Assembly: GCA_014529385.2 (NCBI GenBank)
Contig: CM043946.1
Location: 16,451,077-16,511,076, forward strand
Direction of reading: 5' to 3'
DNA from: Adiantum capillus-veneris
Taxonomy: Eukaryota; Streptophyta; Polypodiopsida; Polypodiales; Pteridaceae
DNA length: 60,000 nt
The first letter of the stretch is position 1. Each line of letters opens with the position of its first letter. A program made the translations under genes and the position numbers. Under the pieces are notes generated by a model that saw nothing but the letters and a program-made list of their open reading frames with translations, did no database searches and was not told where the DNA came from. Positions 9,850 to 20,025 of the stretch are shown here, piece by piece.

Positions 9850-12264
9850 TCATGTTTTCTTCTTTCTCGCTCGGCCAATGGATACAGCATCTCTCTCTTC
9901 GAGGATGTAATTTTGCTTTTGGAGCATCGACCATGTGAGTGCATTCACTGGTGCTATGTTTATAGTTGGTGGTGTCCCATCAACAATCTCTATTATGTTC
10001 AATGGTGTGATTTTCGGTGCGTTTGGATTGTTAGGACACTGTGCGATCAAATGATCTATGCCACAACGATTACAAGTGAGTATTGGCATTGCCAATGCAC
10101 TCCCTTGACTTGTTTGCATTAGTGCGGCATTCTTTTGTATTCTAATGGGGCACTCAGCTACTCGATGTGGTCCACCGCATTCGTAGCACTGAAGAGGTAG
10201 TCTCCTGGCAAAACTATTAATGTTTTGGCCTCTTGCTGCTAGCGCGGTAGCTTGATATACCGGTTTGATTTGTCCCCAATGGTCTTCCATATAGTACATG
10301 GGACACTCCTCAAGCATGTCGACTCCATAGGTGATACTAGAGTCTATGTCCTCTTCGCAATCTACATAAGTACTAGATGACTCGCAACCTATTTGGTTCA
10401 TAGGTGTAACTCTTGGATGAGGGGGTTGCGGTCCTAGCACTGGAGGTGGCAACGGTGTGGTTTGGACCACATTTTGGGTTCTTGGGACCATGTGCTGTAA
10501 TGGAAACTGTTGCTCCATGGGTGGGGTAGGCATCAATGCAGAAACTCGAGGTGAGTCTGCCCAAGCTATAGGCGGTCTATTTTCCATGATGCGTTTAAGC
10601 ATTAGGCAATCCTTCGCTTGATGGCCATACCTACCACACGCGTTACAAGTCCCGTTAAACTTTACTCTGAAAGTAGGGCATTCACTTGTAGTATGTGGGC
10701 CCAAGAAAATTGAGCACCATTGTTGCTCCCTTCTTGGATACATATGAGTGTTTTGTGGAGCACGATTACCCCTAAGGCTTTCTTGGATGGCCTTGGTGAG
10801 ATCTGCCAAAGTCATCTTAGATATCGTTTGCTCTTTCACGATTGGCTTTATCTTCATTGGCTCATGCCCTGATGCTTGCGAGCTACTTGACTTCGGCTCG
10901 GCAGACACTCTTTCTCCTGCAATCATTAAATTATCCTCCAATTGGATTGCATTCATGGTGACTACTTCCCAAGTAGTGATACCTCTAATGACTAGGCCAT
11001 TATAGATACTTTCATGTCGTAGTCCCCTAATGAATCTATCGAGCCATTGGTTGTTGTTGAATCGCTCGTTTGGATTGCATCGAGAATTCAAATTCTTTAG
11101 GCGACTAATGAAGTCTCTCACGGATTCACCTTCTTCTCGTTGGGCTTTTTGGAGCTGAGAGGCTACACCCCAAAGTACTCCCTCTCGTATGTATTCTTTT
11201 AAGAACAGTCTCCTAAGAGTAGAGTAGATAGTTTTCTCTTCTACTCTTAAGGTTCTATACCAATCTCCAGCCTTTCCGCTTAGGATCAAACTCAAAGCCT
11301 TACACTTATGTAGCTCATTGTGCTCTTCCAAGGAATCGCACACGTGTTCAAAGACTTCCATATGCTTTCTAGCATCTCCGTCTCCACTGAATTTCTGTGT
11401 GAGCTTAGCTACTTGAACTGCCTTGCTCCTAGGCTCTCTATCAGGTGCACTACACATGTTTTCCGTAATAGAGCGACCGATAGTTTGAGCAAATGCTGCC
11501 AAATCTCCTATTTGAGCAGGTATAATGGGTGTATGTGCTCCTGGAACCACATGTGAGATGGGAGTTGGCCTTGGCCTTGGCATACGCGCGGCTCTTGGGT
11601 CCCAAATTTCGTATGGTGGTGTACCAGACGGTGGTCCAAAGTTTACAGGCGTGGCCCTAGGCATAGGGGGTGCCTGATATGGCATGTTATTATTAAATGG
11701 CATGGATCCACTTGTATAAGAGCTTGGATAATTCCATTGTGGATTGTAAGCTCTTGGAATAATCGGAGGTGTAGGAGATACATGAGGCTGAGGTACGACA
11801 AGTGCACATGATTGATACATACATGTAGGTATAGTTGGGGGCACTGTGCTACTAGGCATCGGGGCAGTATTAACAAATGAACTCCATGGTGTACTTCTTG
11901 CCATGCTCACCATTGGGATATGCATGGTAGCCGTAGTGTCATTAAGAGAAATATGAGCTAGATCTGGGAAGGTAAAGCTGCCACTTGTGGGCTCAGATTG
12001 TACTGAGGCTCCTGGCGAAACAACATATGGAGGATCAATGGGGCTCACTGAGGGAGTCTCCATTTGTGACAGGGTTGGTTGGTTGGCCTTTCCCGTATCC
12101 AAGAATCTCATTAGGCCTGTTGAAGGCATGTTGATCCCTGTGTTCTGTCTTTCTAACTCGACAATCCTATGGAGGACATCACAGACTTTCTGTTGTTGCT
12201 CATCTATGCTAGTAGCACCCGATGTGGATTGTAGAACATCTAACCAACCCACATGATAGGTGTG
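9850..12264 (-). CDS. gag: E1 Gag core with four zinc knuckles
   Basis: Structural protein. Residues are counted from 12252. A Pro-rich N-terminal third is followed by a retrotransposon gag domain at about 290-440 (LSLILSGKAGDWYRTL, REEGESVRDFISRLKNL, RFIRGLRHES). Then come CCHC knuckles: a degenerate one at 513-525 (second Cys lost), and intact ones at 536-549 (CNACGRYGHQAKDC), 689-701 (CYECGGPHRVAEC) and 727-739 (CNRCGIDHLIAQC). Four knuckles spread over more than 220 residues is more than the usual one or two. The same frame is open upstream past a single UGA at 12265-12267 and downstream past another at 9850-9852. Confidence 0.9.
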   Translation of the reverse strand, partial: HTYHVGWLDVLQSTSGATSIDEQQQKVCDVLHRIVELERQNTGINMPSTGLMRFLDTGKANQPTLSQMETPSVSPIDPPYVVSPGASVQSEPTSGSFTFPDLAHISLNDTTATMHIPMVSMARSTPWSSFVNTAPMPSSTVPPTIPTCMYQSCALVVPQPHVSPTPPIIPRAYNPQWNYPSSYTSGSMPFNNNMPYQAPPMPRATPVNFGPPSGTPPYEIWDPRAARMPRPRPTPISHVVPGAHTPIIPAQIGDLAAFAQTIGRSITENMCSAPDREPRSKAVQVAKLTQKFSGDGDARKHMEVFEHVCDSLEEHNELHKCKALSLILSGKAGDWYRTLRVEEKTIYSTLRRLFLKEYIREGVLWGVASQLQKAQREEGESVRDFISRLKNLNSRCNPNERFNNNQWLDRFIRGLRHESIYNGLVIRGITTWEVVTMNAIQLEDNLMIAGERVSAEPKSSSSQASGHEPMKIKPIVKEQTISKMTLADLTKAIQESLRGNRAPQNTHMYPRREQQWCSIFLGPHTTSECPTFRVKFNGTCNACGRYGHQAKDCLMLKRIMENRPPIAWADSPRVSALMPTPPMEQQFPLQHMVPRTQNVVQTTPLPPPVLGPQPPHPRVTPMNQIGCESSSTYVDCEEDIDSSITYGVDMLEECPMYYMEDHWGQIKPVYQATALAARGQNINSFARRLPLQCYECGGPHRVAECPIRIQKNAALMQTSQGSALAMPILTCNRCGIDHLIAQCPNNPNAPKITPLNIIEIVDGTPPTINIAPVNALTWSMLQKQNYILEERDAVSIGRARKKKT

Positions 12265-12858
12265 TCATGTGTACCGATGAGTTAAAGCTTCTGCTTGTAG
12301 GTTATACTCCCAATTTTTGTTTAGGAATATCCCATCTAGGCCTGGCGTGCTGGAGGTTTCCCTTGAAGTGGAAGCATTATTGCTCCCCATAGCTTGCCCC
12401 TCCGTGACTGCTACCTTGGGAGCACTCGGTTGCTCGGCTGGCATGATTGTTGTCATAGGAGCCTTTGCTTTCAGGGCTCGAGTTTGTTCTAGCCCTCGTA
12501 GGTTCTCAATTTCCCTCTCCCTTGTTGCTTGCATATAGCGTTTGATCTCTTGCACTTCGGCAAGACTCCTACCATCGGGTAGTAAAACCGCAGAGGGAGC
12601 TAGTCCTAAAGGATCAGGAGGTGCAGTGGATGGAACATTCACATGCACACTCTCAAGAAGCATAGGGTCCATTTTAGGCATGAATGACGAATTTACTTCC
12701 CCACTCCCTTCATTTATTTCATTAACCGCATGTTCGGAGCGAGTAGCTCTATTAAGGGTCTCTTTTAAGCGGCTAAACACGCTGGACCCGGGCCTTGGGC
12801 CCATGGCATGATTATCTTGACTTGAACTATCAGGGTTTGGTGTAGGATACCCCTCCAT
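12265..12858 (-). CDS. E1 N-terminal Gag extension or extra ORF before gag
   Basis: Open from an ATG at 12856-12858 (the open frame extends a little further up without ATG) to a UGA that is in frame with Gag. It encodes a Ser/Pro-rich region with one helical segment (SLAEVQEIKRYMQATRERE). It may be the true N-terminus of Gag cut by one nonsense mutation, or a separate ORF before gag as in Ogre elements. No domain recognised. Confidence 0.55.
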   Translation of the reverse strand: MEGYPTPNPDSSSQDNHAMGPRPGSSVFSRLKETLNRATRSEHAVNEINEGSGEVNSSFMPKMDPMLLESVHVNVPSTAPPDPLGLAPSAVLLPDGRSLAEVQEIKRYMQATREREIENLRGLEQTRALKAKAPMTTIMPAEQPSAPKVAVTEGQAMGSNNASTSRETSSTPGLDGIFLNKNWEYNLQAEALTHRYT

Positions 12859-14035
12859 GACTTCGTAGTCAGAGGAAGAACCACTAGACGCGATATGAGT
12901 ATCTTGGGTCGCGCTACCTTGAGTCCCGGCCGAAGGTCTAGAACCTAGGGTGGAGGAATAATGGGTGCCCGCGTAAATGGAGGCACTACCAATATGCTCG
13001 TGCTCTAACACTCATCCAGAGTGTAGGTTTATATGACTTGGATCCCCTAGAAGTGTCAGTGAGGGCCCGTGAAGGCTGCTCACCTAGTAATTTTGGGTGT
13101 TTTGCAACCCAACTCTTTTCTTATTTTTTGCTTTTTTGGTCCTTTTTTTCTGACCTAGCTATAGAATAGAACGTATGATAGCTCAAAACGAGCGTCTCGG
13201 TCAGAGGGACGTGCCGTGCTTTACAGCCCTCCGTTTGGTCACTTTATGCCCTCGGAATCCCTAAAACCGTCAATTTCTAGTAGGGAACTAGGCCCGAATT
13301 AGAAAGTCTAAGGGTGCAAGTGGGAAGAGAAGGGAGGAGAGTGGAGGACTTGCCCCACATGCTCTCATTCCCTCTTGAGGGGGTAGGGTATATATATAAG
13401 AGTGAGTCTAGTATATATCATAAGACTGAGGACTGAGGCTTGGGCTTGGGCTTGGGGATTTTTTTTTTTTTGAAATTTATTTAGTTATTTATTTTTATAT
13501 TTTTTTTGGGCGATGACCGCGCGCGGTTTAGGTGACCCTTTCTTGGCCACACACACTGTCACCTACCTAACCTCCTAGTCAACAACTCACAGACAGCTCA
13601 CTACCTTATCTACTTCCTAACAGTGCTGCTAACCACTAACTAACCTACTAACTAATCTGTTAACCACTCTCCTAACTGCTTGCTGACAGTGAGCTAATTG
13701 TCCACCTACTTCCTCTCTCACTACCTTACTGTGCAAAGACTGTGTGCAGGCAAACCTTGACAGAAAACTGTGTACAGACTGTGTGCAAGCAGAAATTGCT
13801 AATTGCCTTCCTACTTATTCATTCACTGCAAACAAGCTAACGACTACTAATTGTGCAAAGACTGTGTGCAAACAGAAAACACAACATTACGCAGAAATCA
13901 AAGAACTTGCAGACAATACAGAAATTAAAAACTTGCAGAAAAACAACTCATTCCTCTTCCTCTTCCTCTTCTTTCCTACTACAAACAACTCATAGGGGAA
14001 GCACAAAGTGCCTCTTGGGCTTAGTGCAGGGCGAT
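12859..14035 (-). other. E1 5' leader
   Basis: About 1.1 kb between primer site and first ATG. It holds a T/A-rich low-complexity run (about 13457-13510), a CCGCGCGCGG palindrome near 13520 and three copies of GACTGTGTGCA between 13737 and 13875. I see no convincing gene. Confidence 0.6.
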
Positions 14036-14053
14036 TCCCCGACAGCGGCGCCA
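14036..14053 (-). other. E1 primer binding site, tRNA-Asp type
   Basis: The - strand reads TGGCGCCGCTGTCGGGGA, four bases inside the 5' LTR. It matches the complement of the 3' end of plant tRNA-Asp at 16 of 18 positions, the primer known from Athila-type elements. Confidence 0.85.
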
Positions 14054-14057
14054 AAAA

Positions 14058-14648
14058 TGTGCGCTTCTTGCCGCACTATCGAAGCAAGGGACTTGCCGAT
14101 ACCCCTTGTGCGAACCACAAATGGCTCCAAGCACACAACAAGACTAATCTAGCAAGCTCAAAAGAGGGCAATGGTGTGTCACTCACCGCTCTATGCTCCT
14201 GCCGTGGAGGATTCCTCGTCGCGATGAAGAAGAAGTTGCAGTCGTGCCGCGCTCAACCGCTTCGCCGCCGTCGTGCCTTTGTAATGCTCGATCGCACACA
14301 CACTCTCCCTCCCTCTCTCTCTCTCTCTCACATGCACACACACACGAGGATGTGAAGAAGAAGAAGATGGAGATGGAGATGGAGCAAGAGCACTCTTCTA
14401 TTGCACAAATGACAGAATGCGTGAATTTTAGGTTTAGTTGGCTTTTATATGAGCTCACCCCATTCACACTTGGGCGCCCATGCTTAGACAACTAATCCCT
14501 TGAATGTCCCAGTTAGAGTGCGCCTCTCATCCGCGATCACTCTTACCCTTTTCCTATTGGTCCGACAAGCCCGGTACCTGACTCTACCAAATACATAATA
14601 CACGTCCGTCGTAGGTGATGGGGTGTCCGTGAGCCGTGAGGGTTAACA
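14058..14648 (-). repeat. E1 5' LTR
   Basis: Partner of the LTR at 825-1415. The flanking 5-mer ATGAT (14649-14653) is the second target copy. Confidence 0.93.
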
Positions 14649-14720
14649 ATGATACGGTCTATCTGGCCGAGGTAAAGAGCAGAAAGGAAAACAAAAGCTG
14701 GAGTTGGGCTTGCTAAGCCC
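14649..14720 (+). pseudogene. Gag relic of element A, continuation
   Basis: After removing E1 and one 5-bp target copy, the frame ending DVDTYDH runs on as TVYLAEVKSRKENKSW without a break. This is the expected gag tail before the nucleocapsid. It ends soon after in stops. Confidence 0.55.
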
Positions 14721-15043
14721 TGCAAATTATATGCATATTATGGCAATAGCGGAGTGTTCTATGGTTCAACCAAAGGTTGTGCCAGTTCTTTATAATACAA
14801 AGCGTGTTGAGATAAGACATATGGTAAATTTTGCTCCTTGAAGGTTTCCAGTCTGTAGAGTACTTGTGCCAATGGTGAGTGAGCATGTTACCAGGGTAAG
14901 CCTCTTGTCGAGAATAGAACTTGTATGCCAAAGAAGTAGCAAATGTTGGGTTGCTAGAGCATGTTGAAGAGGTAAAGCCTGTTCTTGTAGAAATTTTGCA
15001 TGAAGAGGTAGCATAGTGCCATCAGGTTGTAGGTGCCAAGAGC

Positions 15044-15478
15044 TTGGAAGGAGGTGAAGAAAGTGATTCAATCCTAGATGAGGGTCAAGCTTTTGAGGAG
15101 CAGCAAGAGGATGAAAATGTTGACATAGAGTTGGTATGTAGTGCTGATAAAGATGAAGATACAAGATCGAGTCTTTGGGAATCAAGTGAAGAGGATAGAA
15201 CTGATGAGTCCACATCCTATGGCGAGGAGACCGATTCTGATGATCTTATGTTGGTAAAGGTAAAGCTACCTTATTACATGCCTAATGATATGGTGATTGC
15301 CAATGTGAAAGGAGAACAGGTTGAAGTGCCAAAGCAAATGAAAGAGGATATGCTGTCAGAAGGAGCATGCAATGCAATGTTGGTAACCATGATGATGGGA
15401 GTTGCAGTGGCAAGTGTTGTTGTAGTGCAAATGATTTTGAAGCTCTACAGAGAAGGGAAAAGTTGCACTTATGAATAG
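15044..15478 (+). CDS. Hypothetical acidic protein with a C-terminal membrane segment
   Basis: 144 codons inside element A. Residues 1-70 are strongly acidic (runs of E and D around SSEEDRTDES). Residues about 71-100 are mixed (VKVKLPYYMPNDMVIANVKG). Residues about 108-132 form a hydrophobic stretch (AMLVTMMMGVAVASVVVV) long enough to span a membrane, followed by a short basic end. No known domain and no signal peptide. It may be the remnant of a longer frame in element A; the composition is not random, but coding is unproven. Confidence 0.35.
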   Translation: MEGGEESDSILDEGQAFEEQQEDENVDIELVCSADKDEDTRSSLWESSEEDRTDESTSYGEETDSDDLMLVKVKLPYYMPNDMVIANVKGEQVEVPKQMKEDMLSEGACNAMLVTMMMGVAVASVVVVQMILKLYREGKSCTYE

Positions 15479-17634
15479 CCAATGTGGCCCACCAAGTCGA
15501 CAAGAGGATGATGATGAGGTGGAAATAAAAGGGGTTTGGGCATCTTTTTGATGCTCATGATGTGATAGAGGTTGATCAAAGAGAGGAGCAACTAGAGTTT
15601 CCTATGGATTGTACAAATGATGCTATAGATATAGGCCTTTTGGATCAAGTATGTTGTGAAAGTGATTCTAATTGGGGCTTTGGATGAGGCCGAGGATGCC
15701 ATGGGGGAAGGTATGCAAGTTCTTGTGGACAAGGCTTTGACCAAGATACATGTGATACGAGGGTTAGCCTCTCCAAAAGTGGAGATTTCTTTGGGTTTGA
15801 TAGTGTTCCATGGTTATACTGACAGAGGCCGATGTGGAAAGGTGCTTGTGTCAACCGCAGTGCTATCTAGAGATGGTTCCTTGTATGGAGAGCCTCTCTT
15901 TATTTGGTTGGGAGTGAGGATCGGACTTAGTATTTTCGTGTGTTGTTCTACATGATGCGGTTGTGACTAAAGGCAATTGGAGAAGGCAGGTTGATGGCTC
16001 AGAGAAGCCCTATGGTAGTCTATTGCAAGGGAAGGGTGCATACCAGATTGTTCTATTTGACCCAGGAGGGGTTGGTGATTATTTGTGTGGTTTGGCAAGT
16101 AACTGGCCATTTGATCTAGGTGGAGACTGTGATGCAGCGGGTGGGGTGACCCACTTGAGGTTTGGCAGTGCAGGCAGGAGTAGGGCCTTGTATATTTGGT
16201 AGTGTTTTTTGGATTGCTAATAGCATTTTCCAGTTGCATTTACTTGAAGAATAAAGATGTTTTCTGGTTGAACATGAATGTTCAACTAGGGGTTGGGCAA
16301 TGATGGTGAATCCAAAGGGTACATGCAGTGATGTGTATGCTAATAGATGTATTGCAGAGTGCTAGAGCAGATGGGAAGAGCCTGTGCAGGCTAGTGACAA
16401 CAGAGATGTATGCTTTATGTGGTTTTATAGGTCAAAAGGACACTAGAGAGGGCCTGACAGGGTGATAGGTGAAGGAGGATTCAGGTGATATATTTTGGCT
16501 TGGGAATGTAGAGCTTAAAGTGTGAAGGAGAAAGTCCAGACGGCTCGTCAAACAGAGCTACAGAGCCCAAGATATGGAGCTTTGAAGTTAGAGATAGTTG
16601 CATATTTGAGTTGAATAGGGTAGGTGATGTCAGGTGGCTGGAACCAATTTGAAGTTATGGATGTTTAGTGCTTGAATTATGGAGCTTGTCGGTCTTTTCA
16701 GATCATCGATTTAACTCTCCGGTGTCAAGATATGAGGCTTTGAATTTTTGCCAAGTACCGGGGTTTTGCTAGTTTTCCCACTTCAAGAAATGTGCCAATA
16801 GAGTTTTTTGAAGCTCGGTGGAGTTTGCAGGGGTAGTGGGCAACATATAGAGCTAGCACGAAGTGATTGTGCATCAATCAGATCCCAGATCAGAGAGTTA
16901 GTGCAAGAGGAAGTCGACGTTCGTTCAAAAGGCCCTTGGGCATCAAACTGCAAGGGGTGGAAGATGCAGGGAAAAATTTGTTGAAATGAAGTTTTAAAAG
17001 GATCTTTGAAGGTCCTTGGGGGTGAGCCCTCCTAAGGTTGCCACATGGTGCTCCACTAGTCCCATATATGCGATTCTGATGGCAATGAGTGCATGGTACA
17101 TATAATGGAGTGTGTCCCCTTTGAGGCCATGCGCATGAGTGAGAGAGGAAGATCTTTGATGGGTGTCTATGGCCCCCTGCGTGCATGGTGGTGCTGTTTG
17201 TTGTGGACGAAGTCGGTGGCGCCAGTGGACGGCAGTGCCGACTCTTTTGGCCTCTTGGACTGTGCACAGTGTTGGATGGTGGCGTTGGCCACTAGGCAAA
17301 TGATAATGCTGATGTGGCACCCAATTTGAAGCAATTCACGTGCCAAAAAGCCTTTTTTGAGGAGTAAATGAGGGAGCATCGATGGGTCGTCAGTGCCCCA
17401 ACAAAGTGTGGTGCATGTGAAACTTGGAGTGCAAGGAAAAATAGCCAAGGATAGCAGTAAGCGTGGGCTTCACATGCATACAAGTGGAAGAAAATAGCAT
17501 GAGGGGGCTCAAAATAGAAGGCTTTCCCACGCCCATAGGGGGCCAATGTTTTTCCATATTCGAGGGCGGTTTTGCCACAAGGGGGTTTTTTCCCGTTTGA
17601 AGTGAATCGGTGGGGTTCTCTTGGGCAAAGATGG
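15479..17634 (+). other. Element A internal region and upstream LTR part, no gene seen
   Basis: Several short frames (15656-15955, 15963-16202) are interrupted and match nothing I recognise. Part of this stretch must be the 3' LTR of element A, but its left edge cannot be set. Confidence 0.4.
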
Positions 17635-18143
17635 AGGTCAAGAAGGAGCTCTCGAGAAGGAGCTTCTTGCCTCAATAACCAGTCTTTCTTTTTTATTGCC
17701 TCTCTCCATGAAGGGAGCAGCATGGAGGTGAATCTGGAAATTGCCCCATTTTTGTTGCTCAACGGTGTTTCATGCCGAGCCTGATTGTAGCGAGTGTTCA
17801 TGGATTGTTGTAGCAGATGAGTTTGTCATAACTGAAGCAAGCCAAATCAAAATTTGTTGCTGTTTCTTCCTCCTTTCCCCCCTGTTCTCCTTGTTGTGTT
17901 CCAATAGTGTGGTACCGGTTTTTGAGATGTGCATGCCTCCCCGAGCCCCTGTGTGTGTGAGAGAGAAAGATAGAGTGGTATGTGATGTGGCACGATCGAA
18001 AACAAGAAAATTTTGGTGTGGTCTATGATCAACTATGTGAGTTTTGAAGGTTAACTCCAATGCATTTGGGGTGTAGTGATTATCCTGGGCTATAGAGAGG
18101 CAGACTGCTTGGGTTCCGGGTGTGTGCCCCTTCCCCCTATCCA
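17635..18143 (+). repeat. Element A 3' LTR, portion shared with 1-248
   Basis: Collinear with the window start except for about 260 extra bases in the middle. Ends in CA at the same point as the first copy. Confidence 0.7.
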
Positions 18144-18596
18144 CCGTGTTTGATGAATCTTGGTTGTTGTCCTTGAATGTAAGATTTCTCTTCATAAGTA
18201 TGTTGGGATCTGCAACTGTAGCTCCAAGTCGTTGTCAATTGATTTTGGTAGCCATTTCCTTATTGCTGATGTAGAAGAAATATATACAAGAGGATGGTGA
18301 GGGGTGTCTCTAGATTAGTGTCTTAAAAGCTAGATGACCAAAGGAAAAAAACCCAGTGGAAAAAAAATGCCTTTGGTATACGCGCTTATTGGAGTTCAGC
18401 AGGTGGACTAGAAGTACATATTCATGCAAGGTGAGTGTTTGGGAGAAAAAAAGTAAGAGTGCCTAATGAAAATTCCAATTATGGGACACTCTATATGCAT
18501 ATGAGAAAATAATTGAACAAAAGCATGCAGTGCGAAAGAGGGAGTTGTTGGGTGCTTCAAGGAACAGATGTAGCACATGGTGATCTTGGAGGACAT
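18144..18596. other. Spacer between elements A and B
   Basis: AT-rich, no coding frame or repeat recognised. Confidence 0.4.
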
Positions 18597-19642
18597 TGTG
18601 AAGAATGGGGGGCTCGACTCTACAACACCTCAAACCAACAGAATGAAAAGAGGATAAAGAGAAAAATTCTCTAAAGATAATGTGGGTTGATCCTTGCTCA
18701 CAAATTTTGACAGCCTCACTCAGACTCATCCTCGACTAGCCTCGACTAGCTTCCCACTACACCGCCACAACTCCCACTATATTTGGATGCACTAAAGGAA
18801 GCAAAGGAATCAAGAAAACCAAAGAAAAAAGTTTAAAAAAACAATGGAAATCTCTGCAAATTTTTTTCATGAAACCAAGGGCTTCACTTCTTTTTAGACG
18901 TCCTTCCATGTGCTAGTAGAGACTCCATAGGCGCTCCCATATATACACATAGTTTGACCAAAACCCAAAAAGTTCAGCAAAAAGAATCAGGAAAAGTGAT
19001 GGAAAAATTGGGGAAAAACTTGCACTTTTGCATATGTACAAGCAATAAATTGCAACGCATAGTCTACCCTTGACTAGCTGCACCACAAGGAACTGCACAT
19101 AACATGGCTTCCATACCTCAAACCAAGATGAAGAGTCTAAGGTCAATATGCAGAGCTAAGAACCCACTTTCATCACCCAATTGAGGATAGAGACACTCTC
19201 AACTCACCACACCACGCTCTTTCAAGGCAAGAGGGGATGCCCCTACACCAAAACACCCATCCTCACTGCAGGTTGCAACAACATAGAGATTCTTCTTCAC
19301 AACTGAAAACTCCCACTCACTCACGACCCCAAGCTGAAAAAAGTTCAGTTTTTTTTTCATATTTTTTTAAGCAATTACTCACTCCTTGAAGTCTCGACAC
19401 TTCTATGTACAAAAACAACAAAACTATGTACCCCACACAACTTGCCCGCATGCGTAGAAATAGCTGGCACACACCACCTTTGTACACTTTTGTACAAAGG
19501 CGGTGTACACTTTGTACTAAATAAAGCATTCTTGTACACTTTGTACAAGCATGCTTTATTTACATCTAAGGGTTCTGAAAGCATCATAAAACATCTCTCA
19601 AAGACTTTGAGATGGATCGCACCATTCCGCCAAAACGCATCA
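18597..19642 (-). repeat. Element B 3' LTR
   Basis: About 1046 bp. Relative to the other LTR it keeps about 460-470 extra bases near its left end (about 18627-19085). Confidence 0.75.
19519..19561. repeat. 43-bp near-perfect palindrome in the B LTR
   Basis: Two 19-base arms (one mismatch) around a 5-base loop, beginning AAATAAAGCAT and ending in its complement. The partner LTR has only the right-hand arm. An RNA of this region would form a strong hairpin. Confidence 0.7.
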
Positions 19643-19648
19643 TATATT

Positions 19649-19656
19649 GGCCCCCC
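19649..19656 (-). other. Element B polypurine tract
   Basis: GGGGGGCC on the - strand, seven bases before the 3' LTR. Confidence 0.55.
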
Positions 19657-19657
19657 A

Positions 19658-20025
19658 ACAAGCATGAAACACTTTTAAGTGTTCCATATGAATTTCTTGC
19701 TTCATCACATGATTATTGTCACATAAGACTTGAGCCTGATTCCATTGACTCTTGCCTTATGCATCTTTCCATCCAAGTCCTTGAGCTGATAGCTTCCATT
19801 ATCATACACCTCACATTAGGAAAAGTTTGGACTCAAAAATGGGCCTTGTAAGAATTGTTGATGTGGCATAGCTTTCAAAAAGTGGGTATCAGTAAATATT
19901 TTGCAAATAATATCCAAACTTGTCAGAGGTTGGATATTTAGAATCTACTCTTCAAATGCTATCTATTGATATATAGCATGCATGTATCGGACATTGCCTT
20001 CATGTAGATCTAGAAAAAGGTGATT
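19658..20025. other. Element B 3' region
   Basis: AT-rich sequence between the polypurine tract and the integrase relic; nothing recognised. Confidence 0.4.

Larger units (their letters stand above)
825..14648 (-). mobile_element. Element E1: complete 13.8 kb Ty3/gypsy (Athila/Tat-like) element with a second protease
   Basis: Two 591 bp LTRs bound it, each starting TGTGCGC and ending TTAACA on the + strand. They differ at nine positions that I counted, about 98.5% identity. Inside, read on the - strand, lie a tRNA-Asp-type primer site, about 1 kb of leader, gag, protease, RT, RNase H, integrase, a second protease, a WxPK-motif tail, a small ORF and a polypurine tract next to the 3' LTR. The flanking 5-mers are ATCAT and ATGAT, a target duplication with one mismatch. 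Gene order and the RT/RNase H/integrase motifs place it in Ty3/gypsy outside the chromoviruses. The coding region carries four in-frame stops and about three frameshifts, so this copy is probably dead though fairly young. Confidence 0.93.
1..18143 (+). mobile_element. Element A: old LTR element with gag relic, interrupted by E1
   Basis: Sequence at the window start recurs near 17.6-18.1 kb in the same orientation, as expected for two LTRs of one element whose 5' end lies outside the window. Between them, excluding the 13.8 kb insertion E1, about 4.3 kb remains. It has a gag-like relic on the + strand and no recognisable protease, RT, RNase H or integrase. This fits either a non-autonomous gag-only element or a deleted gypsy copy. 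The reading frame across the E1 insertion is intact once one target copy is removed, which ties the two flanks to one element. The upstream boundary of its 3' LTR is not visible because the start of the 5' LTR is missing. Confidence 0.65.

Noticed and set aside
13457-13527. T-rich run and GC palindrome considered as a terminator
   Set aside because: Lies in the leader of a plant retrotransposon; no bacterial-type terminator is expected and no stem precedes the T run.
18199-18240. TGTTGGGATCTG considered as an LTR start after element A
   Set aside because: No partner copy found in the window.
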